The translations under genes and the position numbers were made by a program. The notes beneath the pieces are model-generated. The model was given only the letters and a program-made list of their open reading frames with translations. It searched no databases and had not been told where the DNA came from. Shown piece by piece: positions 32,798 to 39,485 of a stretch of DNA of 39,485 bases. The DNA is from Limisphaerales bacterium (GTDB lineage: Bacteria; Verrucomicrobiota; Verrucomicrobiia; Limisphaerales; UBA1100): NCBI GenBank assembly GCA_014382585.1, contig JACNJL010000055.1, positions 1 through 39,485 of the forward strand, given 5' to 3'. The number at the start of each line of letters is the position of its first letter. The first letter of the stretch is position 1.

Positions 32798-33359
32798 AGA
32801 CCGAGCGTGTGGGTTGCATCCGGCAATGGCGGCGGAAGCGGGCTAGGGCTTGGTCGAAACTGCGGTCGGGATAGCGCCCGAGGATGAGGTTCATGTCGAA
32901 ATAGCTCGCGGCATATTCGTCGCAGAAGGAGTCGATGGCCTCGCGCGTGTAGGGGATGGCGCGGGCGTCCAGGTGGCGCATGAGTTTTTCGCGGCTGGTG
33001 TCGGTGCGGAAGAGCCGCAGGCGCCAGCGCAGTCGCAACGGCTGGAACCATGCCCGATGCGGATGAGCCGCCGCCAGCACGGTGTTGCCGCGCGCCAGCA
33101 GCTGCGCCAGCCTCGGTAATTCGCGGGCGTGGACGATGTCATCAACGACTACGAGCCCATTGTGTTGCGCGGGCAATGTCCATTGGCCGCGGCGGCCTGC
33201 CACGTGGGTCACCGGTCGGCCGGCATAGGCGGGATGATGGGCGAGCAGCCAGCCGATGGCGGTGGATTTGCCCGAGCCGCTCACGCCGTTGAAGACGACC
33301 AGCCGAACGCCTTCCAGATCGGCATCGCGCAGGTTCAGGTAATCGTCAAACTCCGTCAT
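32796..33359 (-). CDS. P-loop NTPase, cassette copy 2
   Basis: A 187-residue protein. It shows the same landmarks at the same positions as copy 1: GVSGSGKS (25-32), NGLVVVDD (67-74), RTDTSREKLMRHL (118-130), CDEYAASYFDMNLIL (146-160), RYPDRSFDQAL, CRM. Differences cluster at residues 11-18 and 50-60, leaving the nucleotide site intact. ATG 33359 overlaps the membrane gene stop as ATGA; a longer in-frame start (33401) would only add residues inside that gene. It is visibly more GC-rich than copy 1, and its 3' end overlaps the truncated propeller tail. Function unknown. Confidence 0.85.
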   Translation of the reverse strand: MTEFDDYLNLRDADLEGVRLVVFNGVSGSGKSTAIGWLLAHHPAYAGRPVTHVAGRRGQWTLPAQHNGLVVVDDIVHARELPRLAQLLARGNTVLAAAHPHRAWFQPLRLRWRLRLFRTDTSREKLMRHLDARAIPYTREAIDSFCDEYAASYFDMNLILGRYPDRSFDQALARFRRHCRMQPTRSV

Positions 33360-34471
33360 GCCGCCAAAAAATCCTCGTAGCGGAACAGATCCACCGGGCA
33401 CACCAGTTCCTGGTCCACAAATTCTTTATGGATCAATTGCACCTCCCAATAGATTTCCAACCCGTGGCGGGAGGAGATGGTGTTGGGCGGATACAGCGCC
33501 GCGAACATGGGCTCAAACGCAATTTCGTCGTCGAAAAAACTCGAGACCGGCTGGCCGGCGGGGATGAGGCTCACCTTTTTTTCAAACAACTTCACCGCGC
33601 GCACCGGCTCCTCGAAGCTGACTGTGCGCTCCTGCGTGCCATGCCCTTCGCGGTACTGCCCCTTCTCCATGTTGCAAGCCACCACGCGCAGGATGATGTT
33701 CTCCAAGTCCACCCGCGACTTGCCCTCGATGAGTTCCGACACACGCAGGCGTGTGGAGCGGTTGATGCTGGGCAGCCTGCGGAGTTGTAAAGTCATATAC
33801 TTTCCCAACTGGCGCTGCATGGCCCACCACATCACCACCGCAATCACCACGTCGACCGCCAGCGCGGCCAGAATCGGAGGCCCGCCTTCATCATCCGAGC
33901 CATCGAAGTGATAGATAATCGTATTGCTTTGGGACGCTCCCTGATCATGGATCCCCACGAGTGTGTTCGCGCCAAGGACGACCACGCCGATGACGACGAT
34001 GAGGAGGGTTTGGATTTGGCTAAACCACGGCACCGCCTTCAGGTTCTTGACGAACTCGAACGCGTCATCCGGATCGATCATCCGGCTGGCATTGCCCTTG
34101 ACCCGAGGTTTGTTGCCCGCCAGCTGGAGCACCACCGACTGCTCCACCTTGGTATCGAAAACCCATGCATCATCCACCACCAACTTGGCCGACACCACGA
34201 TGGAAATATTCTGCCCAGAGTAGGTGTATGTGCGATGCTGGCCGATCGGAATTTTCTGCTTATGCCCGGAGCCGCTTACTCGGAATGACGTGCCAAAGAG
34301 TTCCTTCGAACCGTTCACCGGCCTCACCTCCGAGACACGGCACGTCGCCACCAGTTGCAACTTCGCCTCCTTGCCCTGCATTTTGGGATCGCGAAACGCT
34401 ATGTCCACCCACACATGATCCGGATCCCTGCCGACATCGTAAGTGACCTTTAAACTTGCTCCATCCGCCAT
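33356..34471 (-). CDS. Two-TM, arrestin-like-flanked membrane protein, cassette copy 2
   Basis: A 371-residue protein. Beta-rich N-part (1-120: FRDPKMQGKEAKLQLVATCR, TYTYSGQNISIVVSAKLVVD, DAWVFDTKVEQSVVLQLA), TM helices at about 152-173 and 199-218 with an acidic loop between them (GSDDEGG), and a beta-rich C-part (RVVACNMEKGQY, RTVSFEEPVRAVKL, HGLEIYWEVQLIHKEFVDQE). These match copy 1 block for block. ATG 34471 is chosen over ATG 34510 because it aligns with the N-terminus of copy 1 and has GGGAG upstream. The arrestin-like label is a fold guess from strand pattern, not from a search. Confidence 0.8.
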   Translation of the reverse strand: MADGASLKVTYDVGRDPDHVWVDIAFRDPKMQGKEAKLQLVATCRVSEVRPVNGSKELFGTSFRVSGSGHKQKIPIGQHRTYTYSGQNISIVVSAKLVVDDAWVFDTKVEQSVVLQLAGNKPRVKGNASRMIDPDDAFEFVKNLKAVPWFSQIQTLLIVVIGVVVLGANTLVGIHDQGASQSNTIIYHFDGSDDEGGPPILAALAVDVVIAVVMWWAMQRQLGKYMTLQLRRLPSINRSTRLRVSELIEGKSRVDLENIILRVVACNMEKGQYREGHGTQERTVSFEEPVRAVKLFEKKVSLIPAGQPVSSFFDDEIAFEPMFAALYPPNTISSRHGLEIYWEVQLIHKEFVDQELVCPVDLFRYEDFLAA

Positions 34472-34681
34472 CCCGTTCTCCCGTCTTCCCAGACGTTTGC
34501 AGCCCTCCATGAGCTGAACAGGAAATACACAACATTTAATCCCGTGACAAGTTACAAAAACTCACGAATTTTGGAGCGGGCAAGGCTTCAGGAATGATTC
34601 CTGCCATGAACTCCAGCGGCCAGCCAGCGGTGGATTTCCTGTTGAAGAAACCTGCGCCAGACGCTTTCATCAAGGCGCACC

Positions 34682-36763
34682 ATGAAAACACTTCATTCGC
34701 TCCTTGCCGTTCTTTTGTTTGCCTGTCTTTCCCCCACCTCCCAAGCCGCCCTGCGGGCCGGGGCGCACACGGCGGATGCCACGCCAACGGTTTTACCGGT
34801 GCATGTGAATGGCGGAATGCGGCAGCGGGAATTGGGCGAAGTGGGCAGCCGCATCAAAGTACGGGCAATTGTGCTGGCCGACGGCACGACGACGCTGGCC
34901 ATCGTCGTCGTGGATAGTTGCATGATGACGCGCGACTTCCTCGATGACGCCAAGAAAGCGGCGAGCGAGCGCACCGGCATCCGCGCCGACCGGATGTTCA
35001 TCAGCGCCACACACACGCACAGCGCTCCCGCCAGCATGGGCTGCCTCGGCACGGACGCGGATCCGCGCTATCCGCTGTTGCTGCGGCGGAAAATCATGGA
35101 GGCCATCGTTGGCGCGCAAAAAAATCTCGAGCCGGCGCAGGTGGGCGCGACGGTGTTTGATGCGAATGAATTTACCGCGCTGCGCCGCTGGGTGCTCCGC
35201 CCCGATCGCGTGCGCATGGATCCCTTTGGCAATCCCACCGTGCGCGCGACGATGCATGCGGGCAATAACTGGGACGATGTCACCGGTGAAAGCGGCCCGG
35301 AAGATCCGGATTTTTCGCTGATCAGTTTTCAATCGCTTCAAGGCCGGCCGATTGCGGTGCTCAGTAATTTTTCGATGCATTACTTCAGTGGCGTGAAAGG
35401 GCTGAACGCCGATTATTTTGGGATGTTTAACGATCGTCTGGAGCTGGCCCTCACGCTGCCGCAAAACGAATCGCTGCATCCGCCTTTTGTCAGCGCGTTG
35501 GGACACGGCTGCAGCGGTGACATTTGGCGGCGCGATTATACCAAACGGCCGCTGGATAATCCGAAGATCGAGGACTACACCGATGCGCTGGTGAAGAAGA
35601 CGCTCGCTGCCTATCAGAAAATCAAATACGACCGCACGGCCACGCTGGCTATGGCGCAGACGGATCTGCCGCTGAAGTTTCGCGCGCCGGACGCGCAACT
35701 GCTCGAGTGGGCACGCGGCATCGTCGCCCAGACCGAGGGCCTGCCCAAAACACAGCCGGAGATTTATGCGCGCGAACAAATCTTCCTGCACGAACGCCCC
35801 GAGGCCACGCTTTGCCTGCAAGCCATTCGCATCGGCGACATCGGCCTCACGGGCATTCCCAACGAGGTTTATGCCCTGACCGGGCTCAAGCAAAAGGCTG
35901 TGAGTCCGCTGAAGACGACCATCACTTTCGATCTTGCCAACGGCTCCGAAGGCTACATCCCCCCGCCCGAACAACATGCGCTCGGCGGTTACAACACCTG
36001 GGCCGCGCGCACCGCCGGTCTCGAGTCCAGCGCCGAACCGCGCATCGCCGAGGCGTGCATTCAGTTGCTCGAGAAAGTGGCCGGCAAACCGCGCCGCACA
36101 CCCGTCACTCCGAGAGGCCCCGCCGCCGAGACGATCGCCCAACTCAAGCCCGCCGCGTGGTGGCGCCTTGATGAATTCAATGGCCCGCGTGCGGCGGATG
36201 AAATGAACCGGCACGACGGCATTTACGAAACGCAAGTGGCCTACCAACTTGCCGGTCCCCATTCGGAAAAATTCACGCCCGGCCAAATCAACCGCGCCGC
36301 CCATTTCGTTGGCCAACGCATGCAGGCCCGCCTGCCCAAGCTGGGCACCAGCTACAGTGTCTCGCTGTGGTTCTGGAACGGCATGCCCAATGATTCGCGC
36401 GCCGTGCTTGGTTGGATGTTCAGCCGCGGCCGCAATCACGCCCTCGGCACCGGCGACTCCCTCGGCCTCAACGCCAAGGGCCACCTCATTTTTCGTAGCG
36501 GCCAAAAAACCCACACCGGCAAAGCCCCCGCCACCCGCTGGCAATGGCACCACGCCGTTCTCGTCCGCGATGGCGACCTCGTCCGCGCGTACCTCGACGG
36601 CAAACTCCAAATCGAAGCGAAGGCAGCGGCGTTGCTCCCAGTGGAGACAATCTTCCTCGGCGGCCGCCATGACAACGAGTCCAACTGGGAAGGCCGGCTG
36701 GACGAAGCAGCCGTGTTTGACCGGGCGTTGACTGCGGCTGAAGTACGGACGCTAACTAATTAA
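34682..36763 (+). CDS. Secreted neutral ceramidase-like/LamG fusion
   Basis: A 693-residue protein. A signal peptide (MKTLHSLLAVLLFACLSPTS) precedes a region like the N-terminal domain of neutral/alkaline non-lysosomal ceramidase (about 24-470). Visible blocks are VVDSCMMTRDFLDDAKKAAS, FISATHTHSAPASMGC (metal-binding His), SNFSMHYFSG and GHGCSGDIWRRDY at the position of the serine-containing active-site loop, and the EVYALTGLKQK region. In bacterial ceramidases that loop reads NxGDxSPN, so this is a divergent member. From about residue 490 a LamG/concanavalin-like domain follows (AAWWRLDEFNGPRAADEMNR, SVSLWFWNGM, AYLDGKLQIEA, WEGRLDEAAVFDRAL). It may hydrolyse an amide- or sugar-containing polymer; substrate unknown. 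It is divergent from cassette 2. Confidence 0.8.
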   Translation: MKTLHSLLAVLLFACLSPTSQAALRAGAHTADATPTVLPVHVNGGMRQRELGEVGSRIKVRAIVLADGTTTLAIVVVDSCMMTRDFLDDAKKAASERTGIRADRMFISATHTHSAPASMGCLGTDADPRYPLLLRRKIMEAIVGAQKNLEPAQVGATVFDANEFTALRRWVLRPDRVRMDPFGNPTVRATMHAGNNWDDVTGESGPEDPDFSLISFQSLQGRPIAVLSNFSMHYFSGVKGLNADYFGMFNDRLELALTLPQNESLHPPFVSALGHGCSGDIWRRDYTKRPLDNPKIEDYTDALVKKTLAAYQKIKYDRTATLAMAQTDLPLKFRAPDAQLLEWARGIVAQTEGLPKTQPEIYAREQIFLHERPEATLCLQAIRIGDIGLTGIPNEVYALTGLKQKAVSPLKTTITFDLANGSEGYIPPPEQHALGGYNTWAARTAGLESSAEPRIAEACIQLLEKVAGKPRRTPVTPRGPAAETIAQLKPAAWWRLDEFNGPRAADEMNRHDGIYETQVAYQLAGPHSEKFTPGQINRAAHFVGQRMQARLPKLGTSYSVSLWFWNGMPNDSRAVLGWMFSRGRNHALGTGDSLGLNAKGHLIFRSGQKTHTGKAPATRWQWHHAVLVRDGDLVRAYLDGKLQIEAKAAALLPVETIFLGGRHDNESNWEGRLDEAAVFDRALTAAEVRTLTN

Positions 36764-36824
36764 CCACAGAGGCCCAGAGAAACCTTTTTCAGAAAAATCT
36801 CGGTGTTCTCTGTGCCTCTGTGGT
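36763..36824. repeat. Dispersed 18-bp inverted repeat, bidirectional terminator
   Basis: Arms ACCACAGAGGCCCAGAGA (36763-36780) and TCTCTGTGCCTCTGTGGT (36807-36824) differ at one position. They lie in the 67-nt gap between two convergent genes and are of the CCACAGAGGCACAGAGA type that recurs in intergenic DNA of this phylum. Confidence 0.65.
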
Positions 36825-36830
36825 GAAAAA

Positions 36831-38249
36831 TCAATCCCGCACCGGCCCGGGGTGATTGATCTTGGTGGCACCGCGTTCGGTGCCCGGCTGAGTCCCGTGT
36901 TTCCAGCCCTTGAACCGTTTGCCATCGGGGGTTTGCCGGTTGGGCGTGGGATTTTTGGGAACGGTGTCGCCGGTATCTTCAGCCCAGCGATCAAGGAGTT
37001 GGGTGAGTTGGCTGATCTCCGCCGCGTATTTCTTATCGGCGGCGAGGTTACGCAATTGATGAGGATCCTTGCTCAGATCGTATAGCTCCAGCGCGGGGCG
37101 AGGTTTCAGGAAAATATCGAGCTGGTTTTTGTTGAGCTTGCCCGCGGCGTGCATCTTCCAGAGTTCGGCCCCGGCGGGATGGCTGGGGTCGCCTTCCATG
37201 CAGAGGTTTTGGAGATGCGGATAAGCGTTGCGGATGAGCACCCAATCCTTCCAACGCACCATGCGTTCGTGGGCCTGATAGACATGCCAGTTGTGCTCGG
37301 CAAACACGTAATCGCGCACGGTGGCCTTGGGGTTCTCAAGAATGGGCGCGAAGCTCACACCTTGAATGCGTTTGTCTTTCTTAGCACCGGCCAGATCGAG
37401 AATGGTCGCGCTGATGTCGATGCTGCTAATCAGCGACTGCGTCTCGGCGGGCGCGATGGTGCCGGGACGCGCAATGAGGAACGGCGTGCGAATACCGCTG
37501 TCGTACAGACGCGTTTTGCTGCGCGGAAACGGTCGGCCATTGTCGGTCATGTAAATAATGTAGGTGTCCTTTTCGATGCCCTGCCGTTTCAGCTCGGCGC
37601 GCAGTTGGCCCATGTAATAATCCGTGCGGCTCACCTCATGCATGTACTCGGCGAGATCCTTGCGCGTCACTGGGCCGTCGTAGAGATACGGTGGCACCTC
37701 GATGTCCTCGGGCTTGTAGAGCGGCGCCTTGTCGTTGAGCGCCCAACCGCGGTGAGCATCGCTGGAAGCGAACCAGAAAAAGAACGGTTGATCCTTCGGC
37801 CGCTCCTGCAACATTGGCACCCAGTCCGCCGACTTGCTCGGACCTTTGCCACCGGACACCTTATCGAACCCACGATTCACCGCCTTGCCCATATGATGTT
37901 TGCCCGAGAGCGCCGTGTAATATCCAGCCGCCTGCAATGCCTCGGGAAACACCGGCTGATCAGCCGGCATGGACGTGTGCAGCTCCGATGCCCCGGTGTT
38001 ATGCGGATACCGCCCAGTGATCAAACTGCACCGACTCGGCGAACAACTGCTGATGCTCAAGTACGCCCCATGAAACAACATCCCTTCCTTCGCCATCCGA
38101 TCGAGGTGCGGCGTCTTCGCCACCTTGCTCCCGTAACAGCCAAGGTCATCCCAGGAAATATCGTCGGTGATAAAGAGAATAAAATTGGGCTTATCCGCTG
38201 CTTGAGCAGGAAAAAAGGCGGCCACTAAAAGAGATAAAATTAGTTTCAT
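36831..38249 (-). CDS. Secreted type I sulfatase
   Basis: A 472-residue sulfatase with signal peptide (MKLILSLLVAAFFPAQA). Metal ligands NFILFITDD (Asp29-30) precede the formylglycine site CSPSR (69-73), followed by SLITGRYP; Cys69 is the residue converted to formylglycine by the maturing enzyme, which is not in the window. GKHHMG supplies the Lys/His pair. The C-terminal DLSKDPHQLRNLAADKKY is typical of the S1 sulfatase family. It removes sulfate esters from polysaccharides outside the cytoplasm. ATG 38249 is 3 nt after the stop of the Sel1 lipoprotein gene, so they are cotranscribed. Substrate class cannot be told by eye. Confidence 0.93.
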   Translation of the reverse strand: MKLILSLLVAAFFPAQAADKPNFILFITDDISWDDLGCYGSKVAKTPHLDRMAKEGMLFHGAYLSISSCSPSRCSLITGRYPHNTGASELHTSMPADQPVFPEALQAAGYYTALSGKHHMGKAVNRGFDKVSGGKGPSKSADWVPMLQERPKDQPFFFWFASSDAHRGWALNDKAPLYKPEDIEVPPYLYDGPVTRKDLAEYMHEVSRTDYYMGQLRAELKRQGIEKDTYIIYMTDNGRPFPRSKTRLYDSGIRTPFLIARPGTIAPAETQSLISSIDISATILDLAGAKKDKRIQGVSFAPILENPKATVRDYVFAEHNWHVYQAHERMVRWKDWVLIRNAYPHLQNLCMEGDPSHPAGAELWKMHAAGKLNKNQLDIFLKPRPALELYDLSKDPHQLRNLAADKKYAAEISQLTQLLDRWAEDTGDTVPKNPTPNRQTPDGKRFKGWKHGTQPGTERGATKINHPGPVRD

Positions 38250-38252
38250 ACT

Positions 38253-39281
38253 TCAATTTGAATTTTTTTTGATATTAGCCAGTTGCTCCTTAGCAGGTTC
38301 AAAGCCATTTTCCGCGGCTACATTAAGCCATCTTACCGCTTCTCTGTCATTTTCCTTAACCCCAATACCTTTCGAATACATTGATGCTAATTGGTACTGT
38401 GCGACCGGAAGATTATGTTCTGCAGCAGAAGAAATATAATCAAATGCAGTTTTATAATCTTTTTGAACCCCTTGAGCGGTGAGGTACATAACTCCAAGTG
38501 AATAGTACGCAAAGGGTAAGTTTTGCTCTGCAGCTTTACGCCACCATTTGGCTGCTTCCTGAAAGTTTTGCTCCACACCATGGCCTTTGGCAAACATCCC
38601 TCCCAAGGTGTATTGAGCCATAGGAGAGCCTTGATCTGCCGCCTTACGATACCATTTAATTGCTTGTTCGTAATCTTGCTCTACTCCTTGGCCTCTTGCA
38701 TACGCCATTCCAAGGGCGGTTTGCGCTCTATGATTGCCTTTTTCAGATGCCTTTCGGTACCATTTAAAAGCTTCTTTGTAATCCTGCTCCACGCCCCCCG
38801 CTTCAGTGTAAATTGCTCCCAAAGATACTTGAGCTTCCGAATCTCCGGCCTCCGCAAGCTTTCGAAGCCCAACTTTTGATGCTTCAAATAAGTCACTCAA
38901 CTCATTCTCATATTTTGGTGTCCAAATTCCTTTTTTCAATTGCAATGCTAATTGAAATTGAGCTTTAGGATTTTTTTGTTCAGCAGATTTTCGCATCCAA
39001 ATTATGAACTCACCGAAATCCTTCTCAACACCACGACCCTCACCATACATTTTTGCCAGTTGAAATTGGGCCTCTGCATCTCCCGACTCCGCCATGGTTT
39101 TAATTTCATTAAATTCCTCTTTAAGATTTTCAGCCAACTTCTTGGCCTTCATTTTTAATGGAGGGGTTTTTTGCTCTAAAACAAGTGCAGACGAAGGACT
39201 ATCCTGCTCAGATTGCCTCTTCCCACATCCCAAAAATACAAGGCAACCCATACAAAACAAGTATGTGCATATAGTTTTCAT
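38253..39281 (-). CDS. AT-rich Sel1-repeat lipoprotein
   Basis: A 342-residue lipoprotein. The signal sequence ends in lipobox VFLGC (about residue 19). Residues about 70-340 contain seven to eight Sel1 repeats: GDAEAQFQLAKMYGEGRGVE, NHRAQTALGMAYARGQGVEQ, SPMAQYTLGGMFAKGHGVEQ, LPVAQYQLASMYSKGIGVKE. It probably scaffolds an envelope complex. ATG 39281 is chosen; a longer upstream frame overlaps the next gene in another frame and has no lipobox in position. Its base composition is markedly more AT-rich than the sulfatase downstream and other genes here, which suggests recent acquisition. Confidence 0.88.
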   Translation of the reverse strand: MKTICTYLFCMGCLVFLGCGKRQSEQDSPSSALVLEQKTPPLKMKAKKLAENLKEEFNEIKTMAESGDAEAQFQLAKMYGEGRGVEKDFGEFIIWMRKSAEQKNPKAQFQLALQLKKGIWTPKYENELSDLFEASKVGLRKLAEAGDSEAQVSLGAIYTEAGGVEQDYKEAFKWYRKASEKGNHRAQTALGMAYARGQGVEQDYEQAIKWYRKAADQGSPMAQYTLGGMFAKGHGVEQNFQEAAKWWRKAAEQNLPFAYYSLGVMYLTAQGVQKDYKTAFDYISSAAEHNLPVAQYQLASMYSKGIGVKENDREAVRWLNVAAENGFEPAKEQLANIKKNSN

Positions 39282-39321
39282 TTTACTTATTCTCTTAATC
39301 AGGCGTTTCAACTCATTGAAA

Positions 39322-39485
39322 TCATTCCTCAATGATTCGCCCCTGATTGATCTTCTCCAGGGCTGAGGAGGAATGCTTTGGTTTATACGGGTACCAGTCC
39401 GGGGCGCCGAACCAGTCGTACATGACGGCACGGAATTTTTCGATTTTCTCGGGGGGCTCTTTTTTCCAGCCCATGTCGCCGGTCT
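39322..39485 (-). CDS. Partial gene, C-terminal 54 residues
   Basis: The window end cuts a minus-strand gene. The visible part reads TGDMGWKKEPPEKIEKFRAV, then MYDWFGAPDWYPYKPKHSSS and ALEKINQGRIIEE, ending TGA at 39322-39324. It looks like real protein (aromatic-rich, balanced) but is too short to place in a family. It lies 40 nt upstream of the Sel1 lipoprotein gene on the same strand, so it may be the first visible member of that operon. Confidence 0.6.
   Translation of the reverse strand, partial: TGDMGWKKEPPEKIEKFRAVMYDWFGAPDWYPYKPKHSSSALEKINQGRIIEE

Noticed and set aside
34793-36670. 625-residue open frame antisense to the ceramidase-like gene
   Set aside because: It is the mirror of a GC-rich gene with clear signal peptide and domains on the plus strand; the antisense frame has none.

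Overview
The window looks like a chromosomal segment of a bacterium of the Planctomycetota-Verrucomicrobiota group, most likely a Verrucomicrobiota member of the Pedosphaera/Limisphaerales type. The case rests on gene content: a PSCyt1-DUF1549-DUF1553 protein, two DUF1501 proteins, a PQQ-type beta-propeller, a formylglycine sulfatase, an FAD oxidoreductase with a calcium-repeat linker, a pseudopilin-like protein, several Sel1-repeat proteins, and many dispersed palindromic intergenic repeats. Most genes carry signal peptides or lipoboxes, so the segment is dominated by cell-envelope and catabolic functions. No rRNA, tRNA, CRISPR array or transposase gene was seen.

Layout. 1-6480: a small basic protein (-), a cytochrome c with a CpxP/Spy-like front half, a secreted EF-hand/SGNH-like protein and a secreted FAD oxidoreductase (+), the last two separated by one copy of a 140-bp palindromic repeat whose second copy lies at 6180-6319. 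6488-10588 (-): a beta-propeller protein, a cytochrome c/PA14 protein and a membrane protein. 10800-15282: a WDFS-type small protein (+), then a coupled pair (-) of a Sel1-repeat protein and a MORN/YwqK-like lipoprotein, and another lipoprotein. 15286-15540 holds two DnaA-box matches. 15541-19806: a GNAT acetyltransferase (-) and a three-gene (+) operon of a pseudopilin-VWA fusion, an isoaspartyl peptidase/asparaginase and an M28 peptidase. 20013-25641 (-): an LRR membrane protein, then a tight operon with a Sel1/zinc-ribbon protein, a PqiA-like protein, a C2-like membrane-anchored protein, a secreted protein, a P-loop NTPase and a two-TM membrane protein. 25694-32660 (-): PQQ propeller, DUF1501, an inserted four-helix-bundle (23S-IVP family) gene, DUF1549/1553 and a second DUF1501. 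32687-34471 (-): a truncated propeller tail abutting a second copy of the P-loop/two-TM pair. 34682-39485: a ceramidase-like/LamG protein (+), a sulfatase and an AT-rich Sel1 lipoprotein (-), and a partial gene at the edge.

The most interesting signal is the two-gene cassette present twice (24553-25641 with 23990-24556; 33356-34471 with 32796-33359). A membrane protein with two beta-rich, arrestin-like flanks around two transmembrane helices is translationally coupled (ATGA overlap) to a ~188-residue P-loop NTPase. The two NTPases align without gaps over 181 residues with about 105 identities by hand count. I do not recognise either family; the pair may be an undescribed envelope ATPase system, and in its first copy it is operonic with PqiA-like and C2-like proteins. 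A second notable structure is a 37-bp inverted repeat (34/37) bracketing the four-helix-bundle gene inside the DUF1549-DUF1501 operon.
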